NCBI RefSeq assembly: GCF_027744825.2
Contig: NC_071334.1
Coordinates: 68,050,937-68,114,936, forward strand
Direction: 5' to 3'
DNA from: Synchiropus splendidus
Lineage: Eukaryota > Chordata > Actinopteri > Syngnathiformes > Callionymidae
Length of the DNA: 64,000 nucleotides
A program made the position numbers and the translations under genes. Numbering within the stretch: the first letter of the stretch is position 1; each line of letters opens with the position of its first letter. The notes under the pieces are model-generated. The model had not been told where the DNA came from and made no database searches. It saw only the letters and a program-made list of their open reading frames with translations. Positions 45,990-57,304 of the stretch are shown here, piece after piece.

Positions 45990-46376
45990 TGTTCTCACAG
46001 GTGAGCTCCTCGGTGGAGCTGTGCGCCTACCAGCCCGGCGTCGGTGTGGGGGACGCCACCACCTACCTCCTCCACACATCCCTCTCTCACCTGGAGAAGG
46101 CTGGGAGCACTGTACGGACAGTGTTCTTTGATTTCTCAAACACCATCCAGCCCACTCAGCTGGAGGGTCAAGTTGAGTCATGCTGGAGTGGACCACCACC
46201 TCACAAGATGGATATTGGACTACCTGACCAACAGACCCCTGTATGTGAGGACTGGGGATTGTGCATCAGACATGCTGCTTTGCAGCACGCGGGCTCCACA
46301 GGACACGGTCCTGGCTCCTTTTTCACCCTCTACAACACTGACTTTGCCCACAACACCCCATCTTACCACCTGCAAA
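45990..46376 (+). mobile_element. CR1/Rex1-like LINE fragment, reverse transcriptase core
   Basis: Across two frames the sequence encodes reverse-transcriptase motifs typical of fish Rex1/CR1-like LINEs: AYQPGVGVGDATTYLL, HLEKAGSTVRTVFFDFSNT, then HAGVDHHLTRWILDYLTNRP and VRTGDC. The expected FDFSSAFNTIQP motif is damaged and the frame shifts near 46165. The fragment ends in TCTATCTATCTATC. It is non-functional. Confidence 0.8.
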
Positions 46377-46736
46377 GGTCTATCTATCTATCTTATCACA
46401 AACTCACGTGTATTTTTGAGACAAACGCGCAGGTTTCTGGTCGGTGTTGATCTGGCAATTTAGGCATCTTCTTGTTGTGTTGTTTTGATGGTGGCCACTT
46501 GTGGGCTTGTAAGTTTTTGCCAGTTCTTTTTACATCTATCTCAACACAAGTAACCTAACTTTGGGAGGTTGTGCTCCTTGTATGGAGGATTCTTCTTCCA
46601 TTAACAGCGGTCCTTTGCAACATGGTACCGTGTTTGTTTATTTTGTTTCCACGCGACACCAAAGCAGCGTTACAAGTGATAGAGAGATAGTTGTTTCCTC
46701 CTTTTTATTTCTCACAAGTAATTATTATTGTTTCTC

Positions 46737-47167
46737 TTTGTATGGATTGTGTGGTTTGGAAAGAGTGGCACTGAGGAGAAGACAGGAGGCAGAGCTGGAG
46801 GTAGCAGAGATGAAGATGCTGAGCTTCTCTCTGGGAGTGAGCAGGATGATGATAGGATCAGAGGGACAGCACATGGGCTCAGGTGTTTAGGAGACCAAGT
46901 CAGAGAGGCTGGATGGAGATGGTTTGGACATGTACAGAGGAGAGAGAGAGACAGTACATTGGTAGATGAAGATGTTGAGGTTGGAACTGCCAGGCAGAAG
47001 GTGGAGAGGAAGGCCACAGAGGAGATTGATGGAGGTGGTGAAGGAGGACATGAGGTTTGTAGGTTTGAGAGAAGAGGAAGCAGAGGACAGGAGGAGATGG
47101 AGGAAGATGATTCGCTGTGGCCACCACTGAAGGGAGAAGCCCAAAGGAAAAGAAGAAAGAAGAATTC
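46737..47167 (+). mobile_element. 5'-truncated LINE copy with target-site duplication
   Basis: Encodes, with frameshifts, a LINE ORF2 C-terminus: EAELEVAEMKMLSFSLGVSR, then WRWFGHVQRRERD. It is nearly identical to 55855-56220. The copy is flanked by the 12-base direct repeat TTATTGTTTCTC (46725-46736 and 47168-47179), a target-site duplication. It ends in AAGAAGAAAGAAGAA. Near-identity to the second copy and an intact duplication indicate a recent insertion. Confidence 0.85.
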
Positions 47168-47179
47168 TTATTGTTTCTC

Positions 47180-49879
47180 ACTGACTAAAAATGACTAAAA
47201 TGTGACTAAAATTATTACGCATTTTTGACCATGTTCATTTGCGTCCTTTTTCATGACCTTATCTGAGAAGGAATGTTTAGAGTTTGGTCTGAAGTTATGG
47301 GTGTCATACGGTGTCAAGACTTGGTTTCTTCACGAGAGGTTGGATTGTTGCTTGTTGTTTGAAGGCTGATGGCCATGTAAATTCAGTAGAGTGACTGATC
47401 CACAATACACCTAGAAGCTTTGCACCACTTCTGGTCACAGACCATGGTATGAAATACAAAGGTTCCTAAAATGTGGGGGTCATAGTCAGTGGACAAAAAA
47501 CAAACAAAAAAAAACCCTCTCAACATGACTTGGTTGGCTCTTGTTGGAGGTTCTCAACTCATGTTGAGATGCATGAGGATCTATCCATGTTTGAATAGGT
47601 CTGAATCTGCACATTTCCTGGAGGTGGTTGGGGTCGTTGGTAAGTTCTTATTTGGGTTTCATGTTGAATGGCTTGGGACACCCACAGTTTTTCAATGTCA
47701 GACACTGCGGTGATGGTGGTCCTCTTGCAGGGCAGACTGGAACCTTCTCTGTGCTTTTAAAGAAGCTGAGCATCTGTGCGTCATGATCAAAGCTCTGCCC
47801 TGCCATTATCACTGTCGATGTAAGAAAGAAAACACTGAGCTTTCAAAGTCATGGTCAAAACGCTGGCCAGCCGTTTTATTTAACTGTTTGTTTGCTGAAC
47901 AGAGACTTTAAAGAGAGAGCAGTTGGTTCACTGCATGCGAAAATAAAGACGCGAGCGCTTAGGTGTCTGATCTGAGGCGATGGCACAGTCTGCTTACACG
48001 GCCACCCAGTAAATGGCGTCCTTCACATCAAGTGACAAGTAATTCTGCCTTGAACTGTTTTCGTTTGTGAATCACACCGGGCTAAGAGGAAGGTTTTGGA
48101 GACAAGACAAGGTGATCAAGTAAGTTGATGACCACGAATGTCATATGGTCAGCATACAAGCGCATACACTTGTAAGTTCTTCAGACCCAGTGGTGTAGCT
48201 CCTCTCTACAAAACACAACTTGGCTAACATTTCAAATCAGGCACTGAAACGCCATACTGTCTGGCGGTTGCCAGGGCACCAACTGAATGCTTTGCCGCAG
48301 ACAGAGGCCTTGCTGCTAGTGGATGAGTCAGCCTCCTGAACCCTCACCCGTCTTGAGCGTCCTCCCAAGTCACACCTGTCCTCTTCCGTCAGGTCCATAA
48401 ATCTCACTGGCCGCCAATATTCTTGGTCCAAGACTCTCGCTCCTCTCCACAAACCACGTCCTCCCTAACTTTGTCTCTAAACACTATTGCTGATACTGTC
48501 GTCTCCTACGTGCGGCACTCTCCGTTCTACCTCTTTGTCCATGCTGGACAAAGTTATTGTACATGATTTACAGCCAAAATAAATCCCCATGATTAAAATT
48601 TTACCTCTCAAGTTAAATTCATTAAACACAAGGGCATGGTTCCTCACAAGATCGGACTTGAGCAGACAAAATGATGAGACCCTGACGGCTCCCTGTGCTG
48701 TCCAGCTCTGCGGTGCCTGGAGGACTCATCTTCACGGCCGAAATTTTAAACATATTTTTAATACAAAACGCTATCAATCATGACATCAGCAGACTCCTGA
48801 GTCCAAGTTCATATCAACGAATGTAGGGTTTCCCCCTGTTCTTCAACCTCGGCAAAAGATTGGGTCAGTGTGTTAGTGTCAGGGGACAAGGCAGAGAGGG
48901 AAAACCCCTGAAGAAACCTCTGGAGAAAGATGACGAGAAAAGGATACAGGACATGAGGCTGACGAGGCACACGGAAGAAGGAGGTCAAGAAGCCAACGAA
49001 TCACCAATGTTGATGTTTCAACCAATTGAAGCTGGACGGAGTAACTCCCATTTTGTTGCTTGCAAGAGCTGATCTCATCCGAACAAAACTTTGGAATTGG
49101 AATGAAGAGTGAGAACAAAAGCGGTGGTTGTCTGAGCTAAATGGAAAAGCAGGGGAGACTTGCTTGTGTCCATTCTCAGCAGAATCCCGTGGTGGAAGGC
49201 AAACGCACCTGAGGTTTCATGTCTGTCCGTTGCACCTGCAGGGGTTCATTTTGTGGTCAGATTGTACTGTGAGGTGTCTGGCGAATGATAAATACCCGGG
49301 TGCAGAAGTAAGTAAAGCAAGCAGGCAGAAACCATTAAAAACATGTTTTGTGAGACAGCAGAGGCAAAAACGGTAGAGAAAAAGTCCAAAAGAAATGTGT
49401 CTGTTTCAGACGTCAAAACTCAGTCACATCATTGGAGACCTTGGCACAGCCGCTGAACATGCCTGACACAGTCCTGGTGCATGTGGCACTGTGAAGACGA
49501 CATGATAAAGTTGTACAATGACAAAAAACAAAGTGCTGTGATAACAAGAAAGCCAGCACTTATTCATAAATAACAAAAACACTTGCAAAGGCACGAGAAC
49601 AAAGAAAGTAAATCACAGTAATAAAGTCCAGTTGAAGAAATATAAACCTGCGCGAGTGCCTCTGGATAAGTCACATGAACTGAAGATCAAATCGAAATCG
49701 ATGCTCATGGTTCTTTGCAAAACCACATCATCATCGTGGAGATGCGAAGCTCCGTTCAAGGATTGTGACTCACCTGTACATGTGTGGGGTCCATTATTTC
49801 TGCTGTCCAAGAGCTTGTGCATCTTTATTGTTGAAGATTTTAATCCCATGCTGTCGCTCTTTTGCCTCTGTGTTTTCCA
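47180..49879. other. Intergenic stretch upstream of the HMG-box gene
   Basis: No recognisable coding feature. The frames at 48237-48452 (minus) and 49128-49376 (plus) have no recognisable domain. The promoter or a noncoding first exon of the HMG-box gene should lie here, because its ATG-bearing exon starts with a splice acceptor (TGTTTTCCAG) ending at 49880. Confidence 0.4.
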
Positions 49880-49905
49880 GAGCGACAGAAGTGGAGTCTG
49901 AGAGA

Positions 49906-52900
49906 ATGGCAGAGAGCCCACACATTTTCAATTCTTCTCCCGGAGTCTGGCCAGAAAACTCTGATCTGAGTCAAATGAGATCCGGACTGGTCCATTTGGC
50001 GCTGGGCGCCGTCCTGGAGGGCAACGACTCGTTGCACTTAGAAACCAGTTTAGTCCAGTCGGGTGAAGGTGAAGAACATCAGCAGGCAGGGGACGCTGGC
50101 CCGATGGATGCTGATACGGTGCCACAGGCTTTCGCTTTGAGCCCGTCAGGGAGTCAGTCGTCCGGTGAGCCCAGTCAGCAGGCGTTTGGATCATATCAGC
50201 AGGGTCAGGGTTCGGTCCCGCAGAGCAACAGCTTGATCCAACAGGCGTTCGATGCCATCCATCCTGACATGGACTATGTTTCAGTACAGCCAGCGACGAC
50301 CAGCTCCTTGCCACAGACCTACTGTGGGACCATCTCACTTGCGAACAGTTCCGTGCAGCCGGCGTTTGAATCGATGCATCAAGATGGCGCCTCTGTTCAT
50401 GGAAGTGGTCCAGTCCAGCAGAATTTGTCTCCAAACATACAGAGGGGTTCCAACACTGACAGGCAGACGCTCACAAGCTCCGGGCCACAGGGTTTTGACT
50501 CAATCCAGGCAGCAAATGGGTCAGCCAGGCAGATTTATGACTCCATCCAGCTAGAAAACGGATCAGGACCTGCGTCGGCTCAGCAAGGGTTTGGAGCGAT
50601 GCAGCCGGCGGATAGTTTAGTCCAGCCGGGTTATGGCTCGATACAGAAGGCCAACGTGTCAGTGCAGTTGAGTTACAGCACAGTCCAACCTGCCGGCACA
50701 GTAGTCCAGCCAGGTTTTTGCCCAGTTCAACAAGGTGGAAGTTCAGTACAGTTAAGTTATCGAGCAGTAAAACCAGCTGGGCAACCCACCGCCAGCACAG
50801 TCCAGCAAGGCTACAGCGTTGTCCAGCCATCCCATGGCTCAGTGCAACACAGCTACAGCATGGTCCAACCCTCCGCCGGCTGTATTCAGCCAGGTTACGG
50901 CTTAATCCAGCCAAGCTCCGCCTCCGTCCACCAGGGTTACAGCTCGATTAAACTGGGTAACAACGCAGTACAACAGGGATACGGTCTGGTGCAGTCCACT
51001 AACGGCTCAGTCCACCCGGGGTACGGCTCTTTCCAGCTGGGTGCTAGTTCGGTCCAGCAGGGTTACGGCCTAGTGCAGTCAGCGAATGGCTCGGTCCCGC
51101 AGGGCTACGGAGTCCTGCAGTCTGGTCCTGTCAAGCAGGGCTACGGCCAGTTACCGCCCGCTTCAGGCTTGGTCCAACCAGAGTTTGGCTCCCTCCACCC
51201 GGCTAACGGTTCCATTCAGTCCAACTATGGCACTCTGAGGCCCAACAGCAGCTCAGTCCAGCAAGGTTATGACCTCGTCCAGAACGATAATGGTTCGCTG
51301 CAGCTGCGCTACGACACGCTCCTGAGCTACAACTCCCCCCAGCCCAGTTTTCCGAACCACCCCGCTTCCTCCATGTACTACACTCTACCACTGGGGCACC
51401 AGAACACTGTTGGTCGTCAAGTCATCAACGGAAGTGTGGTCCCGATGCAAGAGCTGGTGAGTTTGCCTGGACAGGAGTTTGACTTCCTCATTCAATTTCT
51501 CCGTCGTGCTTTTGAGCATTGACTGTCAAAAGTTGTGACTCAGAACTCACTGAATCCTGCCACAGGTCACAGTGAATTTAATACGACGGTCAGAACCCAG
51601 ATGTATTCTTCAAGTTCTAATACCACCGTGGTGCTGAGGGCCGGTTCTGACAATACGGTACTGTGTCAGCCATCGAACATGGCATGAGGAAAAATCAGGA
51701 AAAGGTTGCTGGCCAAGTCCGGCAAATGTTTGGATGCCAAGCATCGTCCTGGTGTCTTTGTCAATCTCATATCATTGAGCAAAAGTGTTTGTTGCTGGAT
51801 CCCAGAAAGACCTCAGTAGCCTCAGAGACATAATAAAACTGGTCTGCGCCTCGTGAGCCGTCAGTCGTTGCACCGCTTGTTTGAACACTTCATTGAGTTT
51901 GTTTGTTGTTGAATTTCCTGATCTTTCTGAATCTTCTCAGAACAACAATGCAGTGATGATCTCGTCGGATGGCCTCGTGCACGGACCGGAGGAAGTACAG
52001 TGAGTGTTTCCTCTTCATCCATTCCTCATATTTTGTCAACAATATTGGTCAACATTTCAAAGTGCACACACACACATACACACGTCAAGTTCTACCTTAA
52101 ATTCTAGTTCCCCAAGCCACACGCTTTTTATTAAAACACTACTTCATGAATTCATTCATTCACGTGATGCCCTTATGGAGGTCACTGGGGTCCAAAAGCC
52201 TTTGACAGACCCTGATACCAGCTGGCCTGGTAAGAGCACTAGAACCATCAATGGAGAGGGTGCATTCTGAATATTCCTTACGCCGTGTAATCCTGAACTC
52301 AGGAGATCCTGACCATATGGAAGACGAGCAGTGAGTCTGAGTGCACCCAGTAGGGCAGTCTTGTGACTGCGTTTGTAGATGATGTGATTCTGTTGAATCG
52401 ATCTGAGAGCGAGCTTCTGGCTCCGTCATCCAGAAGTTGCTCGGGGAGGAGCACCCTTCTGATCTGGCCTTGGGGGAAGGTCCTAACCTTTTTATTTTGC
52501 TTGTGTTTGTGGGATTTGTGTGGACTGAGTGTTCTCCAGGGTGTGGTCAACTCACACTTTTCTACCTCTCTTATAGGCAAATGATGTACGGGGTCCTGAA
52601 ATATTCGACTGACTCTCCAGCTCCCCCTTCAAAAACCTCCAGGCCCAGGTATCTGAGTGCCATTCTGGTTTGGTCCGCTCTGTTTTCCATGGGTTTTTAT
52701 CACTGAAAGATGTTGTGTTGTGTGTATATCTTTTCTGATATGTGCCCAGACTCTTGGTGTGTCAGAGCGGTCAGATCGTGGCTCTCTGAGACCTTGGAAT
52801 TCCTCTTTCAGTATTGTCCTCAGGATTTGTCTGGTTCACTTGGTTGCCATCTCTCTTATGTGCCTCTGTTTACTGTTGCTGATTTTAAAAGCGAGTTAGA

Positions 52901-55900
52901 TTACTAGCTACTTTGTTAGCGGCAACCAACAGCATTTGCAAAACATTAAAATCAGAAGCCACAAGTTATCTGAGCCACTATAAGCAGCATTTCCTGTCCA
53001 TCACCAGAGAGACGGGACAATACGAATCATGATGAATTATCACAAGTGTCGTTTTAATTTGCCTATCTTTGAAGCTTAACCAAGAACTGGCTGTTATTGT
53101 TCAGCCTGCACTTTAGACACAAATGAAGCTGGACCAGGAGCTCAGCTCAGGGACGCAGGCTGTGAAGTTCCGTCTAAGCTGCGTACATACGCCAAATTGT
53201 TCCTATGACCATAAATGGTTCATAATTTGTGGGTTCACTTGTCTCATGAATCCAGGAAGTGTCCTGCGGTGGAGCGACCATACATTAAGAAACCCCAAAA
53301 TGCCTTCATGCTTTTCATGAAAGAGCAGCGGCCGCTCGTCATGGAGGAGCACAAGATCCGGAACAGTGCCAATGTCAATGCCATCCTGGGTCAGAAGGTG
53401 AAGGCCAGAACATTTTTCTAAGTGTGGTTCCCCTCTGACTGTCTTTGTGTCGTGCCCGCAGTGGAAGTCTTTATCCAAACAAGAACAAGCTCAGTATTTT
53501 GAACAAGCCAACTCGGTCAGACGTCACCACGAGCAGGAACATCCGGAGTGGTCCTACAGAGACAACTACGTAAGCGCAGCTGCGTCTTATTATTCTCAAT
53601 GAAACACATTCTCACCCCTGAGGCGTCAGGAGGGCTTTTCGTCAGAAGCAGAAGTCTGCCGTCAGCGCCACCTAGACACGCTGTTGGCAACGTGTCACCG
53701 GACTGTTTAGCAAGTTAGAAAGAATGAGCACTTGGGGATAAACATTCCCACTGGTTCCACATACAAATCATGGTCCTTCTAGTAGTGATTGACTCCCAGT
53801 ACAATTGGTTAGGCTCATGGTACTCAATATATGAAGTAGCATCAGACATGTAGAAATGAGTCGTCACACTCAATGGGGTTCGGTGATACCTCTTCTACCT
53901 GCCACTCATAAAAAAAATTTGCTTGGCGTTCCGAATGTCACGCTCGGACCGGCGGGTGTTGCTAAGCGTCAGCTGCACTAAGAACCTGCTGCTGTGGAAA
54001 CGGCGCTCTCACTTTCATGAGCCTAGAAAACTCTCTGTGCTCTGTCACGTGCGGGAGCTTTAAATGGCGTATTTAATTTGAATGTGCTTCCCTGTACAGC
54101 ATTTTCCTGTGCAGCAGGATGCAAACTTTAAATGACAGATTGAAAGAAGCTCCACAGCAGACATGCTGGCGCTCAGTGAGCAGCGAGTCGGGATGTGCGG
54201 ACGCATCACAACCAGCGGGGCTTCATCAGAGTCACACGTGATCCTTCTTCGTGATCGGCAATGACCGGTAGTACCGATCTGCATTCCCTGATCACGCTGC
54301 TATCGGCTGCTCATAATCGGTGACGTGTCATTTTAAATGTGCTTTAGAGGAGATTGAAATGAATATTCATTCAATGAGCGATGCTGAAGGCTGACCTGAC
54401 GATAGTCAACGCATGACGTAGGGAGTGAGGACTTAATCATCATAATCCCGATGCTGGTGTTTGTTCAGGGTCAGAAGAGGAAGCGTGATCGCAGAAAGAA
54501 AATCGACCTGGACAACAACTCTGCAGGTAAAAAAATGGAGTTTTGAACTCAACTAACAACATGATGACATCTGCGATCTGATGGCAGCTCCAGCGCCAAA
54601 ACCCAAAGAAGACCAGACGGTGAAGGAGAACACCAATGCTCCTGTGCACTCCATCCGAACTGATATACTGGCAGAGCAATATCAGAAGTACTCAGCGAGT
54701 GTGAAACAAGAGCCGGCAACACCCACGGTGGCTGAGGTGCATTACCTGTCTCTGTCAGAAGAAAAAATGCTGCTGGACATGTTGGAGAACTTTGAATCCA
54801 ACACTGACAAGTCGGTACGTGACCCTCAGTGACTGACGCGTCTCCAAACTCATCCAGTCACACACCGACAGCTTTCCTCTGTTGCAGGTGGCGGACAGCA
54901 GCGACCCCGCTGCGTGTGCTTTAGGTGAGACAGCTGTGTAGTGATACACACACGAGGCTTCATGAAACAGTATCACCTTTTTAGAGCCCACTAGACAGCA
55001 CCCTCGACTCTATAATGAACCATCAAAATTCGTCAAGTGCCATCTACTGGTTGAACGGCAGACCTGTGCAGAGAACACTCCAGACTAAGATCAGTCTGTC
55101 TCAGCGCTTTCAATACAGTTAAGTTAAATTAAGTTTAATGGTGGATTAAGTTGTGAGGGGTCATCACTCTCAGCTGAACTGTGACTTGAACCTGAAGAAT
55201 TCCCATGATGCCCTGCAGCCCACTCAACCAATCACAGTGGTTGACCAGTAAAATAGTGACAAGCTTTATGACATTTGAAATTGCAGGCGATTTAGCAACA
55301 TTAAAGTGCTCAAATGCGCTGCTGTGTACCTCACTGGCCAATTCTCCGGCGTCCACGCAACTGCCCCTCCACAGACTGGCTCCAGTCCCAGCGGAGAATT
55401 GAGGCCCTTCCTCTTTGCAATGGTGATGGATAGGTTGACAGATGAGGTTAGACAAGAAGCCACTTGGACGATGATGTTTGCAGATGACATTGTGATCTGT
55501 GGTGAGAGCAGGGAGCAAGTGGAAGATCAGCTAGAGAGCTGGAGGTTTGCCTTAGAAAGGAGAGGAATGAAGGTTAGCCGCAGTAAGACGGAATCCGTGT
55601 GTGTGAATGAGAGGGAGCCAAGTGGACAGGCGGAGTTACAGGATGCAGAGCTAAAGAAGGTGGGGATTTTAAGTCAACTGTAATGGGGTGATGGAGAGAG
55701 TGAGAAGGAGGTGAAGAAGCGGGTGCAGGCAGGATGGAATCATTAGAGAAAAGTGTCAGGTGTGATGTGTGACAAAAGGGTGTCGGCAAGGATGAAAGGG
55801 AAAGTGTCCAAAAGGGTGGTGAGGCCAGCAATGTTGTATGGTTTGGAAACAGTGGCACTGAGGAAAAGACAGGAAGCAGAGCTGGAGGTAGCAGAGATGA

Positions 55901-56880
55901 AGATGCTGAGCTTCTCTCTGGGAGTGAGCAGGATGATGATAGGATCAGAGGGACAGCACATGTGCTCAGGTGTTTAGGAGACCAAGTCAGAGAGGCTAGA
56001 TGGAGATGGTTTGGACATGTACAGAGGAGAGAGAGAGCCAGTACATTGGTAGATGAAGATGTTGAGGTTGGAACTGCCAGGCAGAAGGTGGAGAGGAAGG
56101 CCACAGAGGAGATGGATGGAGGTGGTGAAGGAGGACATGAGGTTTGGAGGTTTGAGAGAAGAGGAAGCAGAGGACAGGGGGAGATGGAGGATGATCCGCC
56201 GTGGCCACCTCAGAAGGGAGAAGCTGAAAAGAAGAAGTTTTCCAGCTCATGAGCAGAAAAAGTCCAGAACAAAAAAAAAAAAAGAAAGACATGCTTTTCA
56301 AAGCGAGAGCACCACAAACTCAGCTCTGAACAAGAAGACGCTGTTTCATGAAGGCTCATCAACCCCTCCCAACCTCATACATTTCAGATAAGTGATTCAC
56401 CGTAACCTGAAAGTAAATGATGATCTTCCAAATTGCAGCAACGATAACAAAAGTTGAAGAAGATCCAGTGAAAAGGCAGTGCTCCACTGAATCAGAGGCT
56501 GATGACCCCATCAAGTTCTCGGAAGACGAACTCCTGCTGCAGATGTTGGAGGACCCCTACTGGGCCTACAAGAAGAGCTCGGTAGGTCACCGCAGCCGCG
56601 CGCACTGAATCACTTTCACAGCGGCTGCCACGGCTGTTGCCGTCATGCCGACAAGTCCGACCGCATGTCCAGTGGACTGGTGGTCATATCTGATGCAGCA
56701 TTGTGATGACTGTTGCTTTTGACTTTGCAGTCGTCGACACAGCAGCCCAATGAAGACACAAGTCATAAAGACGAAGCTGAGAAGGAACCAAGCGCGTCGG
56801 CAGGGGAGGTTGAATCATCGTCGGCGTCGGTTGGAGGCGCAGAGGGAGAGTCTGCCCACAACATAGAGACAAAATCATGA
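49906..56880 (+). CDS. LEF/TCF-type HMG-box protein with long Q/G/S/Y repeat N-terminus
   Basis: Coding exons: 49906-51456, 51941-51999, 52577-52648, 53256-53397, 53462-53569, 54469-54526, 54588-54814, 54888-54924, 56439-56581, 56731-56880. They join in frame to 848 residues. Exon 1 encodes residues 1-517; about 90-500 are tandem 12-13-residue units like SVQQGYGLVQSANG, rich in Q, G, S, Y, V and poor in charge. The HMG box (about 568-638, exons 4-5) contains KKPQNAFMLFMKEQRP, NVNAILGQKW and HPEWSYRDNY, followed by the basic tail GQKRKRDRRKK. The WSxRDNYG ending plus basic tail places it with LEF/TCF rather than SOX, but it is divergent. I see no beta-catenin-binding N-terminus, Groucho-type context or C-clamp. 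The acidic C-terminus contains EEKMLLDMLENFE and DELLLQMLEDPYW. The ATG at 49906 follows a splice acceptor; upstream noncoding exons are likely. Sequence-specific minor-groove DNA binding is expected; the biological role is unknown. Confidence 0.85.
55385..56255 (+). mobile_element. LINE fragment inside intron 8 of the HMG-box gene
   Basis: Encodes the reverse-transcriptase segment FLFAMVMDRLTDEVRQ, FADDIVICGES (catalytic FADD box), LERRGMKVSRSKTE, and then, after frameshifts, RPAMLYGLETVALRKRQEAE, WRWFGHVQRRE and LPGRRWRGRPQRRWMEVVKE. It is same-family with the copy at 46737-47167. It lies entirely within an intron (54925-56438) and carries multiple frameshifts, so it does not affect the coding sequence. 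Confidence 0.85.
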
Positions 56881-56996
56881 TTTCAAAGATGACGACACAA
56901 TGGGATGGGAATCATGTTGCTGCTTCCACACAAACGTTGAAGTCTGTGAAGGAGGAGAACTCCGTCTCTGACATCAGCAGAAGCCACTTTAATTCA

Positions 56997-57002
56997 ATAA
57001 AC
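56997..57002 (+). promoter_or_regulatory. Polyadenylation signal of the HMG-box gene
   Basis: AATAAA in the context TTCAATAAACAACC lies about 115 bases after the stop codon at 56878-56880. A second AATAAA occurs at about 57172. Confidence 0.6.
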
Positions 57003-57240
57003 AACCTCTTGCTAGCAGTTCTAATTTAATGATAAACGATTGCCTGTATATTCTAGTGCCACGCACTATTGTGGTCTGAGTGAAAACCAGCCTTACAATG
57101 CCGGGCGGAGGCTTACGCAATGGCTGTGAGTGATGGTCATTGATGCTGTGACGTCAACTTGTTTGATCGAAAATAAAACGATGACCGCTGCTTGTCAACC
57201 AAAGCTCAGTCGCCCCACATCGTCTTTGTCTTCGTGTTTT

Positions 57241-57300
57241 AATAAACTAGCCATGTGACTGAAGCTGCAAGAGGAGCTCCAGTCACATGGCTGGTTTATT
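57241..57300. repeat. Hairpin with 21-base arms
   Basis: The arm at 57241-57261 is the reverse complement of 57280-57300 with one mismatch (core CATGTGACTG / CAGTCACATG). The loop is 18 bases. Each arm begins with AATAAA on its own strand. It directly abuts the minisatellite. Confidence 0.9.
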
Positions 57301-57304
57301 AGCA

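Noticed and set aside
48237..48452. 71-residue minus-strand open frame near 48.3 kb
   Set aside because: I recognise no domain and see no neighbouring exons; may be repeat-derived but unsupported.
52305..52332. Possible extra 28-nt exon of the HMG-box gene (acceptor AACTCAG, donor GCA/GTGAGT)
   Set aside because: Inserting it between exons 2 and 3 creates an immediate stop (CAG AGA TCC TGA) and breaks the phase; the exon 2 to exon 3 junction without it is in frame.
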